DNA from: Ciceribacter ferrooxidans | GTDB lineage: Bacteria; Pseudomonadota; Alphaproteobacteria; Rhizobiales; Rhizobiaceae | Assembly (NCBI RefSeq): GCF_004137355.1 | Contig: NZ_SDVB01000170.1 | Coordinates: 288,818-352,817, forward strand | Length of the DNA stretch: 64,000 nt | Direction: 5' to 3' | Part shown: positions 1-7,780 of the stretch, piece by piece | How positions within the stretch are numbered: the first letter of the stretch is position 1 | How the letters are laid out: each line of letters starts with the position of its first letter | The notes under the pieces: model-generated | The model's database searches: none | What the model was told of the DNA's origin: nothing | The model's input: the letters and a program-made list of their open reading frames with translations, nothing else | Position numbers and translations under genes: made by a program

Positions 1-229
1 GTTCCTTGACCTTCACGACCATGTCGGCACGGGAGAAGATGTCCTTGGCCGAACCGACGATCTCGGCACCGGCCGCGATATAGGCATTGTCGTCGGCGCC
101 GATACCGCCGCCAGCGCCCGTCTCGATCAGTACCTTGTGGCCATGCGCCACGTATTCGCGCACGGCACCGGGCGTCAGCCCGACCCGGTACTCGTGATTC
201 TTGATTTCCTTGGGGCAACCTACGAGCAT
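1..229 (-). CDS. ald: Alanine dehydrogenase, N-terminal part (runs off the left edge)
   Basis: This is the first 76 codons of a gene reading leftwards off the window. The protein starts MLVGCPKEIKNHEYRVGL and continues through a glycine-rich turn to ADMVVKVKE. That is the N-terminal domain of NAD-dependent alanine dehydrogenase, which interconverts L-alanine and pyruvate plus ammonia in the cytoplasm. Arg15 and Lys75 fall at the positions known in the family to bind pyruvate and to catalyse. The ATG at 229 follows a GAGAGGAACGAAA stretch that serves as ribosome binding site. It is divergent from an Lrp/AsnC regulator 155 bp away, the usual arrangement for a substrate-responsive ald regulator. 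The catalytic C-terminal half lies outside the window. Confidence 0.93.
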   Translation of the reverse strand, partial: MLVGCPKEIKNHEYRVGLTPGAVREYVAHGHKVLIETGAGGGIGADDNAYIAAGAEIVGSAKDIFSRADMVVKVKE

Positions 230-384
230 TTTCGTTCCTCTCTTGCCGGCGTTTTCGCCTCGGGTGATTTGACCCCAAATTTGAAACACCGACGGCGCAA
301 AATGTCCTTGCAAATTTCAATTTTGACCAGCATTAATTTCGCGCATTATTGCTGGAATAGAGGAATATTTCGAAGGATGTTCGA
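230..384. promoter_or_regulatory. Divergent ald/lrp control region
   Basis: This 155-bp divergent intergenic region is clearly more A/T-rich than its surroundings. It contains a palindromic CAAATTTG at 276-283 and a related CAAATTTC at 311-318, followed by further A/T tracts. Lrp/AsnC proteins bind such A/T-rich imperfect palindromes, so this is the likely site of ald control and lrp autoregulation. The exact operator is inferred, not recognised. Confidence 0.5.
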
Positions 385-846
385 ATGCACGAGCTAGACG
401 CGATTGATCTTGCGATTTTGAAAGCGCTTCAGCAAAACGGCCGCATGACGAATGCCGAGCTCGCCGAAAAGGTCGGGCTGAGTGCCTCCGCCTGTTCGCG
501 GCGCCACGACATCCTCGAGCGATCGGGTGTGATCAGCGGCTATCACGCGCGGCTGTCGAACAAAGTACTCGAATATAAGATGATCGCAATCGTGCACATC
601 TCGCTTTCGGGTCAGTTCGCGAAAACACTCTCCGATTTCGAGGCTGCGGTAAAGCGATGCCCGAACGTCCTCGTCTGCTATCTCATGTCCGGTGAATACG
701 ACTATATCCTCCGGGTCGCGGCGAAGGATCTGGAGGACTACGAGCGCATCCACCGCGACTGGCTGTCGGCCCTGCCTCATGTGGTCAAGATCAACTCCAG
801 CTTTGCGCTCCGCGAGATCATCGACCGGCCGAACGTCGGCCTTTGA
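385..846 (+). CDS. Lrp/AsnC family transcriptional regulator
   Basis: The 153-residue protein has the standard Lrp/AsnC architecture. An N-terminal helix-turn-helix spans roughly residues 5-60 (LDAIDLAILKALQQNGRMTN, then AELAEKVGLSASACSRR). A C-terminal RAM/ACT-like ligand-binding domain follows, including CYLMSGEYDYILRVAA. The length is typical of the family. The gene is divergent from ald, and linked AsnC-type regulators usually activate ald in response to alanine, so that is the inferred target here. The ATG follows GAAGG about nine bases upstream. The effector amino acid cannot be told from the sequence. Confidence 0.92.
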   Translation: MHELDAIDLAILKALQQNGRMTNAELAEKVGLSASACSRRHDILERSGVISGYHARLSNKVLEYKMIAIVHISLSGQFAKTLSDFEAAVKRCPNVLVCYLMSGEYDYILRVAAKDLEDYERIHRDWLSALPHVVKINSSFALREIIDRPNVGL

Positions 847-939
847 CGCATATAACGACAATTTTAGCGGCAAGATTCAACGACCGGCAAAGAACTCCTC
901 CTAAGGTTGCGCGTCCAGGACAACCTTTTCGGGGGAAAC

Positions 940-1278
940 ATGACGAAATCCAATCTGAACATGGAGACGCGCCGGGCATCGCGGCAACGCTGCCGGGTCG
1001 ACAGCAAGGTGAAGTATCTGCAGCAGGAGGCCAATGCGCGGATGGTCGACGTCTCGCGCACGGGGCTCGCGCTCGAACTCGCCACACCGCTCCATGCCGC
1101 TACGGGCAGTATCGTACAGATCCAGAACGATCACCTGGGGCTGATCGAAGCCACGGTGCGCTGGCGCAAGGCGAGTCGTCTCGGCGTCGAAGTGATCAAC
1201 ACGAGCAACACGCTCGCACAGATGTCGGCCTACTTCCGGCATTTCCACAAGGAAGTCCGCCCGGTTCTGACCCGCTGA
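940..1278 (+). CDS. Single-domain PilZ protein (c-di-GMP receptor)
   Basis: A 112-residue protein consisting essentially of one PilZ domain. Both c-di-GMP binding signatures are present: an RxxxR motif in RRASRQRCRV near the N-terminus and a DxSxxG motif in VDVSRTGLALE. The domain should therefore be able to bind c-di-GMP. No effector domain is fused, so it probably acts through a protein partner. I chose the ATG at 940 because GGGGGAAA sits just upstream; a TTG at 907 in the same frame has no clear ribosome binding site. A second PilZ protein lies at 10788-11033 and a diguanylate cyclase at 3528-4793. Confidence 0.88.
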   Translation: MTKSNLNMETRRASRQRCRVDSKVKYLQQEANARMVDVSRTGLALELATPLHAATGSIVQIQNDHLGLIEATVRWRKASRLGVEVINTSNTLAQMSAYFRHFHKEVRPVLTR

Positions 1279-1291
1279 TCGGCCGGGAAAG

Positions 1292-1361
1292 GCATACAGT
1301 GGCGCATCCCGCCGGTGAAGGATCATGTTCGCCGGGTTCGGCGAAACTGCGCCCTGTATGC
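1292..1361. repeat. Nested inverted repeat after the PilZ gene
   Basis: The arms GCATACAGTGGCGCA (1292-1306) and TGCGCCCTGTATGC (1348-1361) are complementary apart from one unpaired base. Between them lies a second hairpin, TTCGCC GGGTTC GGCGAA. The whole 70-bp unit could fold as a two-stem structure. It lacks a T-run, so it is not a plain intrinsic terminator. It could be an intergenic palindromic repeat or an mRNA 3'-end stabiliser. Confidence 0.5.
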
Positions 1362-1514
1362 TGCGCCATCTGCATGCCGGTGAAGAGTGACGCCGGCGGC
1401 TACCCACAAGCCAGGGGTACAACCGACACATGCCTGTCATTTTCCGGATGCACTTGTCCCTAAACGGCTCTAGTCTTGCCCGTCGCGAAGACAGCCTCCG
1501 GAGGAAGACCCCAC

Positions 1515-3500
1515 ATGTCCCTGTCTGATCTGCATCCCATTTCCCGACGCAGCCTTCTCGGAGGCTTCGCAGCAACCACAGCCCTCATCGTGCTCCATCC
1601 CTTCGCAGCCCGGGCGAACGGCAACCAGGCGCATCTGCGGCTCATGGAAACGACGGACATCCACGTCAACGTGATGCCCTACGACTACTACGCCGACAAG
1701 CCGAACGACACGATGGGGCTTGCCCGTACCGCCTCGATCATCGATTCCATCCGTGCCGAAGCCGGGAACTCGATGCTGATCGACAACGGAGACCTGCTGC
1801 AAGGCAATCCGATGGGCGATTACATGGCCTATGAAAAAGGCATGAAGGCCGGCGACCTGCATCCGGTCGTCAAGGCGATGAACACCCTCGGCTACGATTG
1901 CGGCACGCTCGGCAACCACGAGTTCAACTACGGCCTCGACTTCATGTTCAACACGCTGGGGGGCGCGAACTTTCCGATCGTGTGCGCCAATCTCACGAAG
2001 GGCATGCTGGCGGACGATCCCAGGAAGGACGAACTCCATTTCAAGCCGTACACCATCCTCGACCGCAAGATCCGTGATGGCGCCGGCAACGAGAACCCGA
2101 TCCGCATCGGCTTCATCGGCTTCGTTCCGCCGCAGATCATGGTGTGGGATGCCAAGAATCTCGAAGGCCGGGCACAGACCCGCGACATCGTCGAGGCGGC
2201 GCGCGCCTGGGTTCCGGTAATGAAGGAGGAAGGTGCCGATCTCATCGTCGCACTTTCCCATTCGGGCATCGACGGGCACGGCCAGAGCGAGCGCATGGAA
2301 AACGCCTCACTCTATCTCGCCGGCGTCGAGGGCATCGACGCGGTCTTCACCGGCCACCAGCATCTGGTCTTCCCCGGTCCGAAGACCTGGGATGACGTAC
2401 CCGGTGCAGACCCGGTCAAGGGGACGCTGCTCGGCAAGCCGGCAGTGATGGGAGGATTCTGGGGCTCCCACCTCGGCCTCATCGACCTCCTGCTGGAGAA
2501 GGACGGCGCAAGCTGGAAGATCGTCGACTTCACCTGCGAGGCGCGGCCGATTTATCACCGCGACGACAACCGCAAGATCGTCGCCGACGTATCCGACAAA
2601 CCGGAGATCGTGGCCGCCGTCACCGCCGAGCACGAGGCCACGCTGCAATATGTCCGCACGCCGGTCGGCAAGACCTCGGCGCCGCTCTACTCCTATTTTG
2701 CGCTGGTCGCGGACGACCCGTCGGTGCAGATCGTCTCGAATGCGCAGACCTGGTACATCCGGGAAATGCTGAAGGATTCCGAATACAAGGACTACCCGGT
2801 CCTCTCGGCGGCGGCCCCCTTCAAGGCCGGCGGGCGTGGTGGGTCGGACTACTATACCGACGTCGCCGCCGGTGATATCGCGATCAAGAACGTCGCCGAC
2901 CTCTATCTCTACCCGAACACGGTGCAGGCAGTGCTGGTAACCGGCGAACAGGTCAAGAACTGGCTCGAAATGTCGGCCGGGATGTTCAACCAGGTGACGC
3001 CCGGCGCGAAGGACGCGCCGCTCCTCAATGCGCACTTCCCGTCCTACAATTTCGACGTGATCGACGGTGTCACCTACCAGATCGACCTCGCCCAGCCGCC
3101 GAAATACGACGGCGACGGCAAGGTCATCAATCCGGACGCGAACCGGATCGTCAACCTGCAGTTCGGCGGACAGCCGATCGATCCCGGCCGCAAGTTCGTG
3201 GTGGCGACCAACAACTATCGCGCCGGCGGCGGCGGCAAGTTCCCCGAGATCGCGGCAGACAAGGTGATCTTCGTCGCGCCGGACACCAACCGCGACGTCA
3301 TCGTCCGCTACATCGTCGACCAGGGCGAGATCAATCCGTCGGCCGACGACAACTGGTCCTTCGCTCCAAACCAGGGGGCCACGGCGATCTTCGAGACAGG
3401 GCCGAAGGGTCGGCAATACGCCAAGGACGTCAGGGGCGCGAAGATCGAGGACGCCGGCGACGGAGAGGAAGGGTTCGCAAGGTTCCGGCTGATCCTCTGA
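1515..3500 (+). CDS. cpdB: 2',3'-cyclic-nucleotide 2'-phosphodiesterase/3'-nucleotidase
   Basis: A 661-residue periplasmic enzyme of the 5'-nucleotidase superfamily, close in length to E. coli CpdB. It hydrolyses 2',3'-cyclic nucleotides and 3'-nucleotides so that nucleosides and phosphate can be salvaged. The N-terminus carries a Tat-type signal (SRRSLLGGFAATTALIVLH, then an ARA cleavage site). The calcineurin-like metallophosphatase domain shows ETTDIHVNVMPYDYY, DNGDLLQGNPMGD and LGNHEFNYGLDF. The C-terminal 5'-nucleotidase domain contains GGRGGSDYY and NNYRAGGGGKFPE. The ATG at 1515 is preceded by GGAGGAAG. It appears monocistronic and convergent with the diguanylate cyclase. The twin-arginine signal differs from the Sec signal of enterobacterial CpdB. 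Confidence 0.93.
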   Translation: MSLSDLHPISRRSLLGGFAATTALIVLHPFAARANGNQAHLRLMETTDIHVNVMPYDYYADKPNDTMGLARTASIIDSIRAEAGNSMLIDNGDLLQGNPMGDYMAYEKGMKAGDLHPVVKAMNTLGYDCGTLGNHEFNYGLDFMFNTLGGANFPIVCANLTKGMLADDPRKDELHFKPYTILDRKIRDGAGNENPIRIGFIGFVPPQIMVWDAKNLEGRAQTRDIVEAARAWVPVMKEEGADLIVALSHSGIDGHGQSERMENASLYLAGVEGIDAVFTGHQHLVFPGPKTWDDVPGADPVKGTLLGKPAVMGGFWGSHLGLIDLLLEKDGASWKIVDFTCEARPIYHRDDNRKIVADVSDKPEIVAAVTAEHEATLQYVRTPVGKTSAPLYSYFALVADDPSVQIVSNAQTWYIREMLKDSEYKDYPVLSAAAPFKAGGRGGSDYYTDVAAGDIAIKNVADLYLYPNTVQAVLVTGEQVKNWLEMSAGMFNQVTPGAKDAPLLNAHFPSYNFDVIDGVTYQIDLAQPPKYDGDGKVINPDANRIVNLQFGGQPIDPGRKFVVATNNYRAGGGGKFPEIAADKVIFVAPDTNRDVIVRYIVDQGEINPSADDNWSFAPNQGATAIFETGPKGRQYAKDVRGAKIEDAGDGEEGFARFRLIL

Positions 3501-3527
3501 AGCTCGGGCACGAGACCGGCGGCGGCC

Positions 3528-4793
3528 TCAGATGCCGCTGTCCGGCCTTCCTTCCGTGCGGTTGCGGCCGGCATTCTTCGCCCGGTAGAGGCGGTTGTCG
3601 GCGGCGGCGAGCAGACTGGTGAAGTTCGCACCATCCTCCGGTGCCGTCGCGACGCCGATGCTGACGGTGATGGGCTCGCCGCCGTGGTCGCGGATGCCTG
3701 CGGCGATCTCCTGTCGCATGCGCTCCGAGATCAGCAGCGCGTCGGCGTGATTGGCCTCCGGCAGAACGACGACGAATTCCTCGCCGCCGTAGCGAAACAG
3801 CAGGTCACCGGTGCGGGTGCCGCGATGTAGCTCGTCGGCCACCTCGCGGAGCACGCTGTCCCCGTGGAGATGGCCGAAGCGGTCGTTCACCGCCTTGAAG
3901 TGGTCGACGTCGACGATCACGACGCTTAGCGCCTTGCGGCGCTCGGTCGATTCCCGCAGCAGGCGTGGTGCCTCGATCTCCATGCGCCCGCGGTCGAAGG
4001 CGCCAGTGAGCACATCGCGCCCGGTTCGCGCCAGCAGGTCCTCGTAGCGCTCGCGAAAGGTCAGGTCGGTGAAGATGTCCCGAATCGGACGGCGCGCCAG
4101 CACCATGCCCGGATCACGAAAGAATGCTTGATATAGCGCGAACATCGCCGAATAGAGGAGCGCCGCCACCATCTTGGCTTTCCAGCCACCCCAGAACACG
4201 GCCGCCGGTGCATCGTAAAGATAGGCGAGCAGGCCGTAGAAGCCGACTTGGTCGAAGGTAAGCACGAGCACGCTGCTTGCAGCGACCCTGCCGATCGTCG
4301 GACCGGGGAACAGCCGGCCGATCCGCTCGTAGAGCAGGATGATTGCAAGCGAGTCGATGTAGAGAAGAGCCGTTCCCCAAAGCATCAGCAGGCCCATCTC
4401 GCGGAGGAAGGCCACGTCCGCCGTCTGTCCGGGCGTCAGCGAAACCGTGTGGTGGAGCAGCAGCAACTGGGCGATGATCAGCGTTACCGCGTTGCCGATG
4501 AACAGGCCGTAGATCGGCTGGCGAACGGTTGCCGCATCCTCCTTGATGTAGAGCATCAGGATCATCACCAGCTTGCCTGCGAAGAAGATCGACGAGCCCG
4601 GCGAGACGATACCGATCGGCAGATCGACGTAAAAGACGGCGGCCAGGTACGTTTCGACAAAGTGCATGACGCCCAGCGCGGTCAGGAAGACGCCGAGTCC
4701 GATGCGGTGACGAAAGTGAAGGAGAGTGGTCAGCAGGGTGAAGTACAACACCGCCTCAACCACGAAGAGCGCAAAATTCGTGCTCTGATTCAT
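3528..4793 (-). CDS. Membrane-anchored diguanylate cyclase (GGDEF)
   Basis: A 421-residue protein. About 230 N-terminal residues form several hydrophobic segments, probably a MASE-type membrane sensor. A GGDEF domain follows, opening at DVLTGAFDRGRM. The catalytic motif is GGEEF (residues about 336-340), compatible with cyclase activity. An RTGD inhibitory-site motif lies exactly five residues upstream (about 327-330), so product inhibition is expected. It makes c-di-GMP from two GTP at the inner membrane. There is no EAL domain. The ATG at 4793 is preceded by AAGGGGG about ten bases upstream. The input signal is unknown. The two PilZ proteins in this window are candidate receptors, though nothing links them directly. 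Confidence 0.9.
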   Translation of the reverse strand: MNQSTNFALFVVEAVLYFTLLTTLLHFRHRIGLGVFLTALGVMHFVETYLAAVFYVDLPIGIVSPGSSIFFAGKLVMILMLYIKEDAATVRQPIYGLFIGNAVTLIIAQLLLLHHTVSLTPGQTADVAFLREMGLLMLWGTALLYIDSLAIILLYERIGRLFPGPTIGRVAASSVLVLTFDQVGFYGLLAYLYDAPAAVFWGGWKAKMVAALLYSAMFALYQAFFRDPGMVLARRPIRDIFTDLTFRERYEDLLARTGRDVLTGAFDRGRMEIEAPRLLRESTERRKALSVVIVDVDHFKAVNDRFGHLHGDSVLREVADELHRGTRTGDLLFRYGGEEFVVVLPEANHADALLISERMRQEIAAGIRDHGGEPITVSIGVATAPEDGANFTSLLAAADNRLYRAKNAGRNRTEGRPDSGI

Positions 4794-5024
4794 CCCCGTT
4801 TTGCCCCCTTGTCCCGACGCCTTCAGCCGAGCCGCGCGGCTGCCATGCAGCACCGCTCCGGCGAATGCACCGCGAGTCGCTATACCCTAGCGTACTTCTG
4901 GATTTGAAGATCGTCTCGGCGCAAGCCGCAAAACGTCAAGAACGTCCGAATCCCTCGACTGTTTTGCAACAAAACCGTCGCTGCGTTCAAAGCGGGAAAA
5001 GGCCGTGGGATCGAATGCCGGCCG

Positions 5025-5348
5025 TCAGACCGGGCGCGACTTGACGCCGTCTGCGAAGAGTGACGTTCCGTTCTGATCGATGATCTGGCGCGCTTTGCGG
5101 AAGGTGCATTCGAGAGCATCGTCGGCGGACGTGAAGACGTCCGCCCGGATGAAGGTGCGCTCCAGCGTTTCCCCGTCGACCACCTTTTCGATGCGTCCGG
5201 CCAGACGATACTGGCTTCCTTCACGGATCGGAGCCGCATGAATGGTACAGCCGGCATGAGCCTGAGGTTCTGCGCCGGCCGTCGGGGCAGTCTTGTCCCT
5301 GGATGCGCCGGAGAAGGCCGAAAAGATGTTCGAGAAGAATGATGCCAT
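5025..5348 (-). CDS. HlyU-like family protein
   Basis: A 107-residue protein that I recognise as resembling the HlyU family of small proteins common in rhizobia. A Ser/Ala-rich N-terminus precedes a conserved core (EGSQYRLAGRIEKVVDGETL, then RTFIRADVF and ALECTFRKARQIIDQNG). In Vibrio, HlyU is a transcription factor for haemolysin genes. The rhizobial proteins are annotated by similarity and their role is unknown. It is divergent from the GDPD-family gene with 102 bp between them. Regulator function is not shown by any motif here. Confidence 0.7.
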   Translation of the reverse strand: MASFFSNIFSAFSGASRDKTAPTAGAEPQAHAGCTIHAAPIREGSQYRLAGRIEKVVDGETLERTFIRADVFTSADDALECTFRKARQIIDQNGTSLFADGVKSRPV

Positions 5349-5450
5349 GCGCTCTGGTTAGCATATCCGCGCGGCACGAAGAAGGCCCCCTGACCACCGA
5401 AATGCGGGATTTGGGGAGAGGCTCGTGGCGAAACCGCTCCGGGAGACGTC

Positions 5451-6494
5451 ATGATTCGCCTCACGCTGATCGCCTCGACCGTCGTGATCGCCCTCCTCTG
5501 GGGTGCGAACACCAGCCTGTTCTCGGCCTTTCCCGAAGGAGATGCACCACGCCTGCTCGCTCATCGCGGACAACACCAGATTTTCGACCGTGAAGGACTG
5601 ACCGCCGAAACCTGCACGGCAAGCCGCATCCTGCGGCCCGAACATGCATTCCTGGAAAACACCATTCCCTCGATGCGCGCCGCCTTCGACGCCGGCGCCG
5701 CCGTGGTCGAACTCGACGTGCACCTGACGCCCGACGGCGCCTTCGCCGTCTTCCACGACTGGACGCTCGACTGCAGGACCGAGGCAAGCGAGGTCACCGA
5801 GGAGACGCCGATGGCGCGACTGAAGCGGCTGGACATCGGCTACGGCTATACCGCCGACGGCGGCGCGACCTTCCCCTTCCGTGGTCGCGGCATCGGCATG
5901 ATGCCGACGCTGACCGAGGTTCTCGACACGCTGCCGGAGGGGCGATTTCTCGTCAATTTCAAGAGCCGCCGCGCCGAAGAGGGCGAGACGCTGGCAAGGC
6001 TGCTGAATTCAAATGCCGCCTATCGCGCGGCGGTGTTTGCCGTCTACGGCGGCGGCGAACCGACCGAGGCTGCCGTCGCGGCGGTGCCGGGTCTCCCAGG
6101 CTACAGCGCTCGGAGTGCGAAGGAATGCCTGCTCGGCTATCTGGCGCTCGGCTGGACCGGTTACATGCCTGCAGCCTGCCGTGACACGCTCGTGCCCGTG
6201 CCGGTCAATTACGCTTTCCTGCTGTGGGGCTGGCCGGAAAAGTTCTACAACCGCGTCCGCGCGGCAGGCTCCGACGTCATCCTGCTCGGAGCCTACGAGA
6301 AAGGCGACACCGGCAGCGCCGGTATCGACGACGTCGCGACGTGGAGCATGGTGCCCCCCGGCTTCCCGGGTTTTATCTGGACCAACTGGATCGAAAAGGC
6401 CCGCACCTATGCCGAGGAAAGCGGCTTCTGTGCAAAGTCCAGCGAAGGCGGGGCCTGCCACTTCGGCACCCTGCCCTCGTCCCCGGTCAGATGA
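5451..6494 (+). CDS. Membrane-anchored glycerophosphodiester phosphodiesterase family protein
   Basis: The 347-residue protein begins with one hydrophobic segment (residues about 3-20, a signal anchor). A GDPD-type TIM barrel follows. Signature residues are HRG (38-40), the ENT turn (69-71), the metal-binding E-x-D in VVELDVH (Glu87, Asp89) and HDW (His102). Enzymes of this family cleave glycerophosphodiesters from phospholipid turnover to an alcohol and glycerol-3-phosphate. The substrate here is uncertain because the C-terminal half is divergent. The barrel should face the periplasm. Its stop overlaps the stop of the convergent threonine dehydratase gene by eight bases. Confidence 0.85.
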   Translation: MIRLTLIASTVVIALLWGANTSLFSAFPEGDAPRLLAHRGQHQIFDREGLTAETCTASRILRPEHAFLENTIPSMRAAFDAGAAVVELDVHLTPDGAFAVFHDWTLDCRTEASEVTEETPMARLKRLDIGYGYTADGGATFPFRGRGIGMMPTLTEVLDTLPEGRFLVNFKSRRAEEGETLARLLNSNAAYRAAVFAVYGGGEPTEAAVAAVPGLPGYSARSAKECLLGYLALGWTGYMPAACRDTLVPVPVNYAFLLWGWPEKFYNRVRAAGSDVILLGAYEKGDTGSAGIDDVATWSMVPPGFPGFIWTNWIEKARTYAEESGFCAKSSEGGACHFGTLPSSPVR

Positions 6495-7746
6495 TGAGGT
6501 TGGCGAGAATCTCGTTCTCGGTAATGTCCTCGAAACCGAGCCCCGCCCCTTCGAAGCGACCGACGAGTTCCTGGAAGTTCCGCCGGTCCTTTGTCTCGAT
6601 GCCGATCAGGATGGAGCCGAAGTTGCGCGCAGACTTCTTCAGGTATTCGAAGCGGGCGATGTCGTCGTCGGGTCCGAGCAGGTTCAGGAAATCGCGCAAT
6701 GCGCCGGGTCGTTGCGGCAGCCGCAGGATGAAGTATTTCTTCAGTCCCGCATAGCGCATTGCGCGTTCCTTGACGTCCGGAAGGCGTTCGAAATCGAAAT
6801 TGCCGCCGGTGACGATCGCCACCACGGTCTTGCCCTCGATCACCTCGCGCGGCAGCAGTTCGAGGGCGGCGATCGACAGCGCGCCGGCCGGCTCCAGCAC
6901 CACGCCTTCGATGTTCAGCATGTCGGTGATGGTGACGCAGATGGCATTTTCCGGTACCACCTGCACCTGTTCGGGAGCAAAATGCTTCAAGGCGGCGAAA
7001 TTGAGATCGCCGATCCGGGCGACCGCCGCGCCGTCGACGAAATTGTCAACCCTGGCGAGCGTCACGACCTCGCCGGCTTCGAGGCTCTTCCTGAGGCTCG
7101 GCGCTCCGGCCGGCTCCGCAAGCAGAAAGGCCTCCGGCCGCAGGGTATCGGAGAGATAGCCGGTAATCCCGGACGACAGACCGCCGCCGCCGACCGGAAT
7201 GGCGACGAGGTCGAGCGTTTCGCCCTCCGGCAGTTGTTCCTCGATCTCGGCGGCGACCGTCGCCTGCCCCTCGATGATGTCGGCGTCGTCGAACGGCGGC
7301 ACCATATGGCCGCCGATCGCCTCCACGTGTTCGCGCGCAGCCGCATAGCACTGGTCGAAGATATCACCGAAAAGACGGATGGTGATGAATTCGCCGCCGA
7401 AGATGCGGGTTTTGTCGATCTTCTGCTGCGGCGTCGTCACGGGCATGAAAACGACGCCCGGGACACCGAAATGGCGGCAGACGAACGCAAAGCCCTGCGC
7501 GTGATTGCCGGCCGACGCGCAGACGAAGGTGGTATTGCCGCCGCCTGCGGCGATGACCTTGCGGAAGAAATTGAAGGCGCCGCGAATCTTGTAGGAACGG
7601 ACCGGCGTCAGGTCTTCCCGCTTGAGGTAGACCTTCGCCCCGAGCCTCGCGCTCAGGTGCTCGTTGAACTGCAGGGGAGTTGCCGGGAAGATCTCCCGCA
7701 TGGCCTCTGCGGCCGCCCGCACGTCATTGCGCGTCACGTTATCCAT
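6487..7746 (-). CDS. ilvA: Threonine ammonia-lyase, biosynthetic, short form
   Basis: A 419-residue PLP enzyme that deaminates threonine to 2-oxobutyrate, the first step of isoleucine synthesis. The PLP lysine is Lys53 in RSYKIRGAFNF, and the phosphate-binding glycine loop is VGGGGLSSG. The C-terminal 85 residues (from KKYFILRLPQRPGALRDFL) form a single ACT-like regulatory domain. That matches the shorter IlvA form of about 410 residues rather than the 514-residue enterobacterial enzyme with two such domains. I chose the ATG at 7746 because homology begins there; longer in-frame starts would run into the divergent trkH gene. Isoleucine feedback inhibition is expected from the domain. The later pathway enzyme ilvD lies 30 kb away in this window. 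Confidence 0.9.
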   Translation of the reverse strand: MDNVTRNDVRAAAEAMREIFPATPLQFNEHLSARLGAKVYLKREDLTPVRSYKIRGAFNFFRKVIAAGGGNTTFVCASAGNHAQGFAFVCRHFGVPGVVFMPVTTPQQKIDKTRIFGGEFITIRLFGDIFDQCYAAAREHVEAIGGHMVPPFDDADIIEGQATVAAEIEEQLPEGETLDLVAIPVGGGGLSSGITGYLSDTLRPEAFLLAEPAGAPSLRKSLEAGEVVTLARVDNFVDGAAVARIGDLNFAALKHFAPEQVQVVPENAICVTITDMLNIEGVVLEPAGALSIAALELLPREVIEGKTVVAIVTGGNFDFERLPDVKERAMRYAGLKKYFILRLPQRPGALRDFLNLLGPDDDIARFEYLKKSARNFGSILIGIETKDRRNFQELVGRFEGAGLGFEDITENEILANLII

Positions 7747-7780
7747 CCATTGAAAAATTACACTTCTCCCGCTATGGCAT

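Noticed and set aside
2307-3416. A 369-codon frame antisense to cpdB
   Set aside because: It lies wholly inside cpdB and has low-complexity shadow composition.
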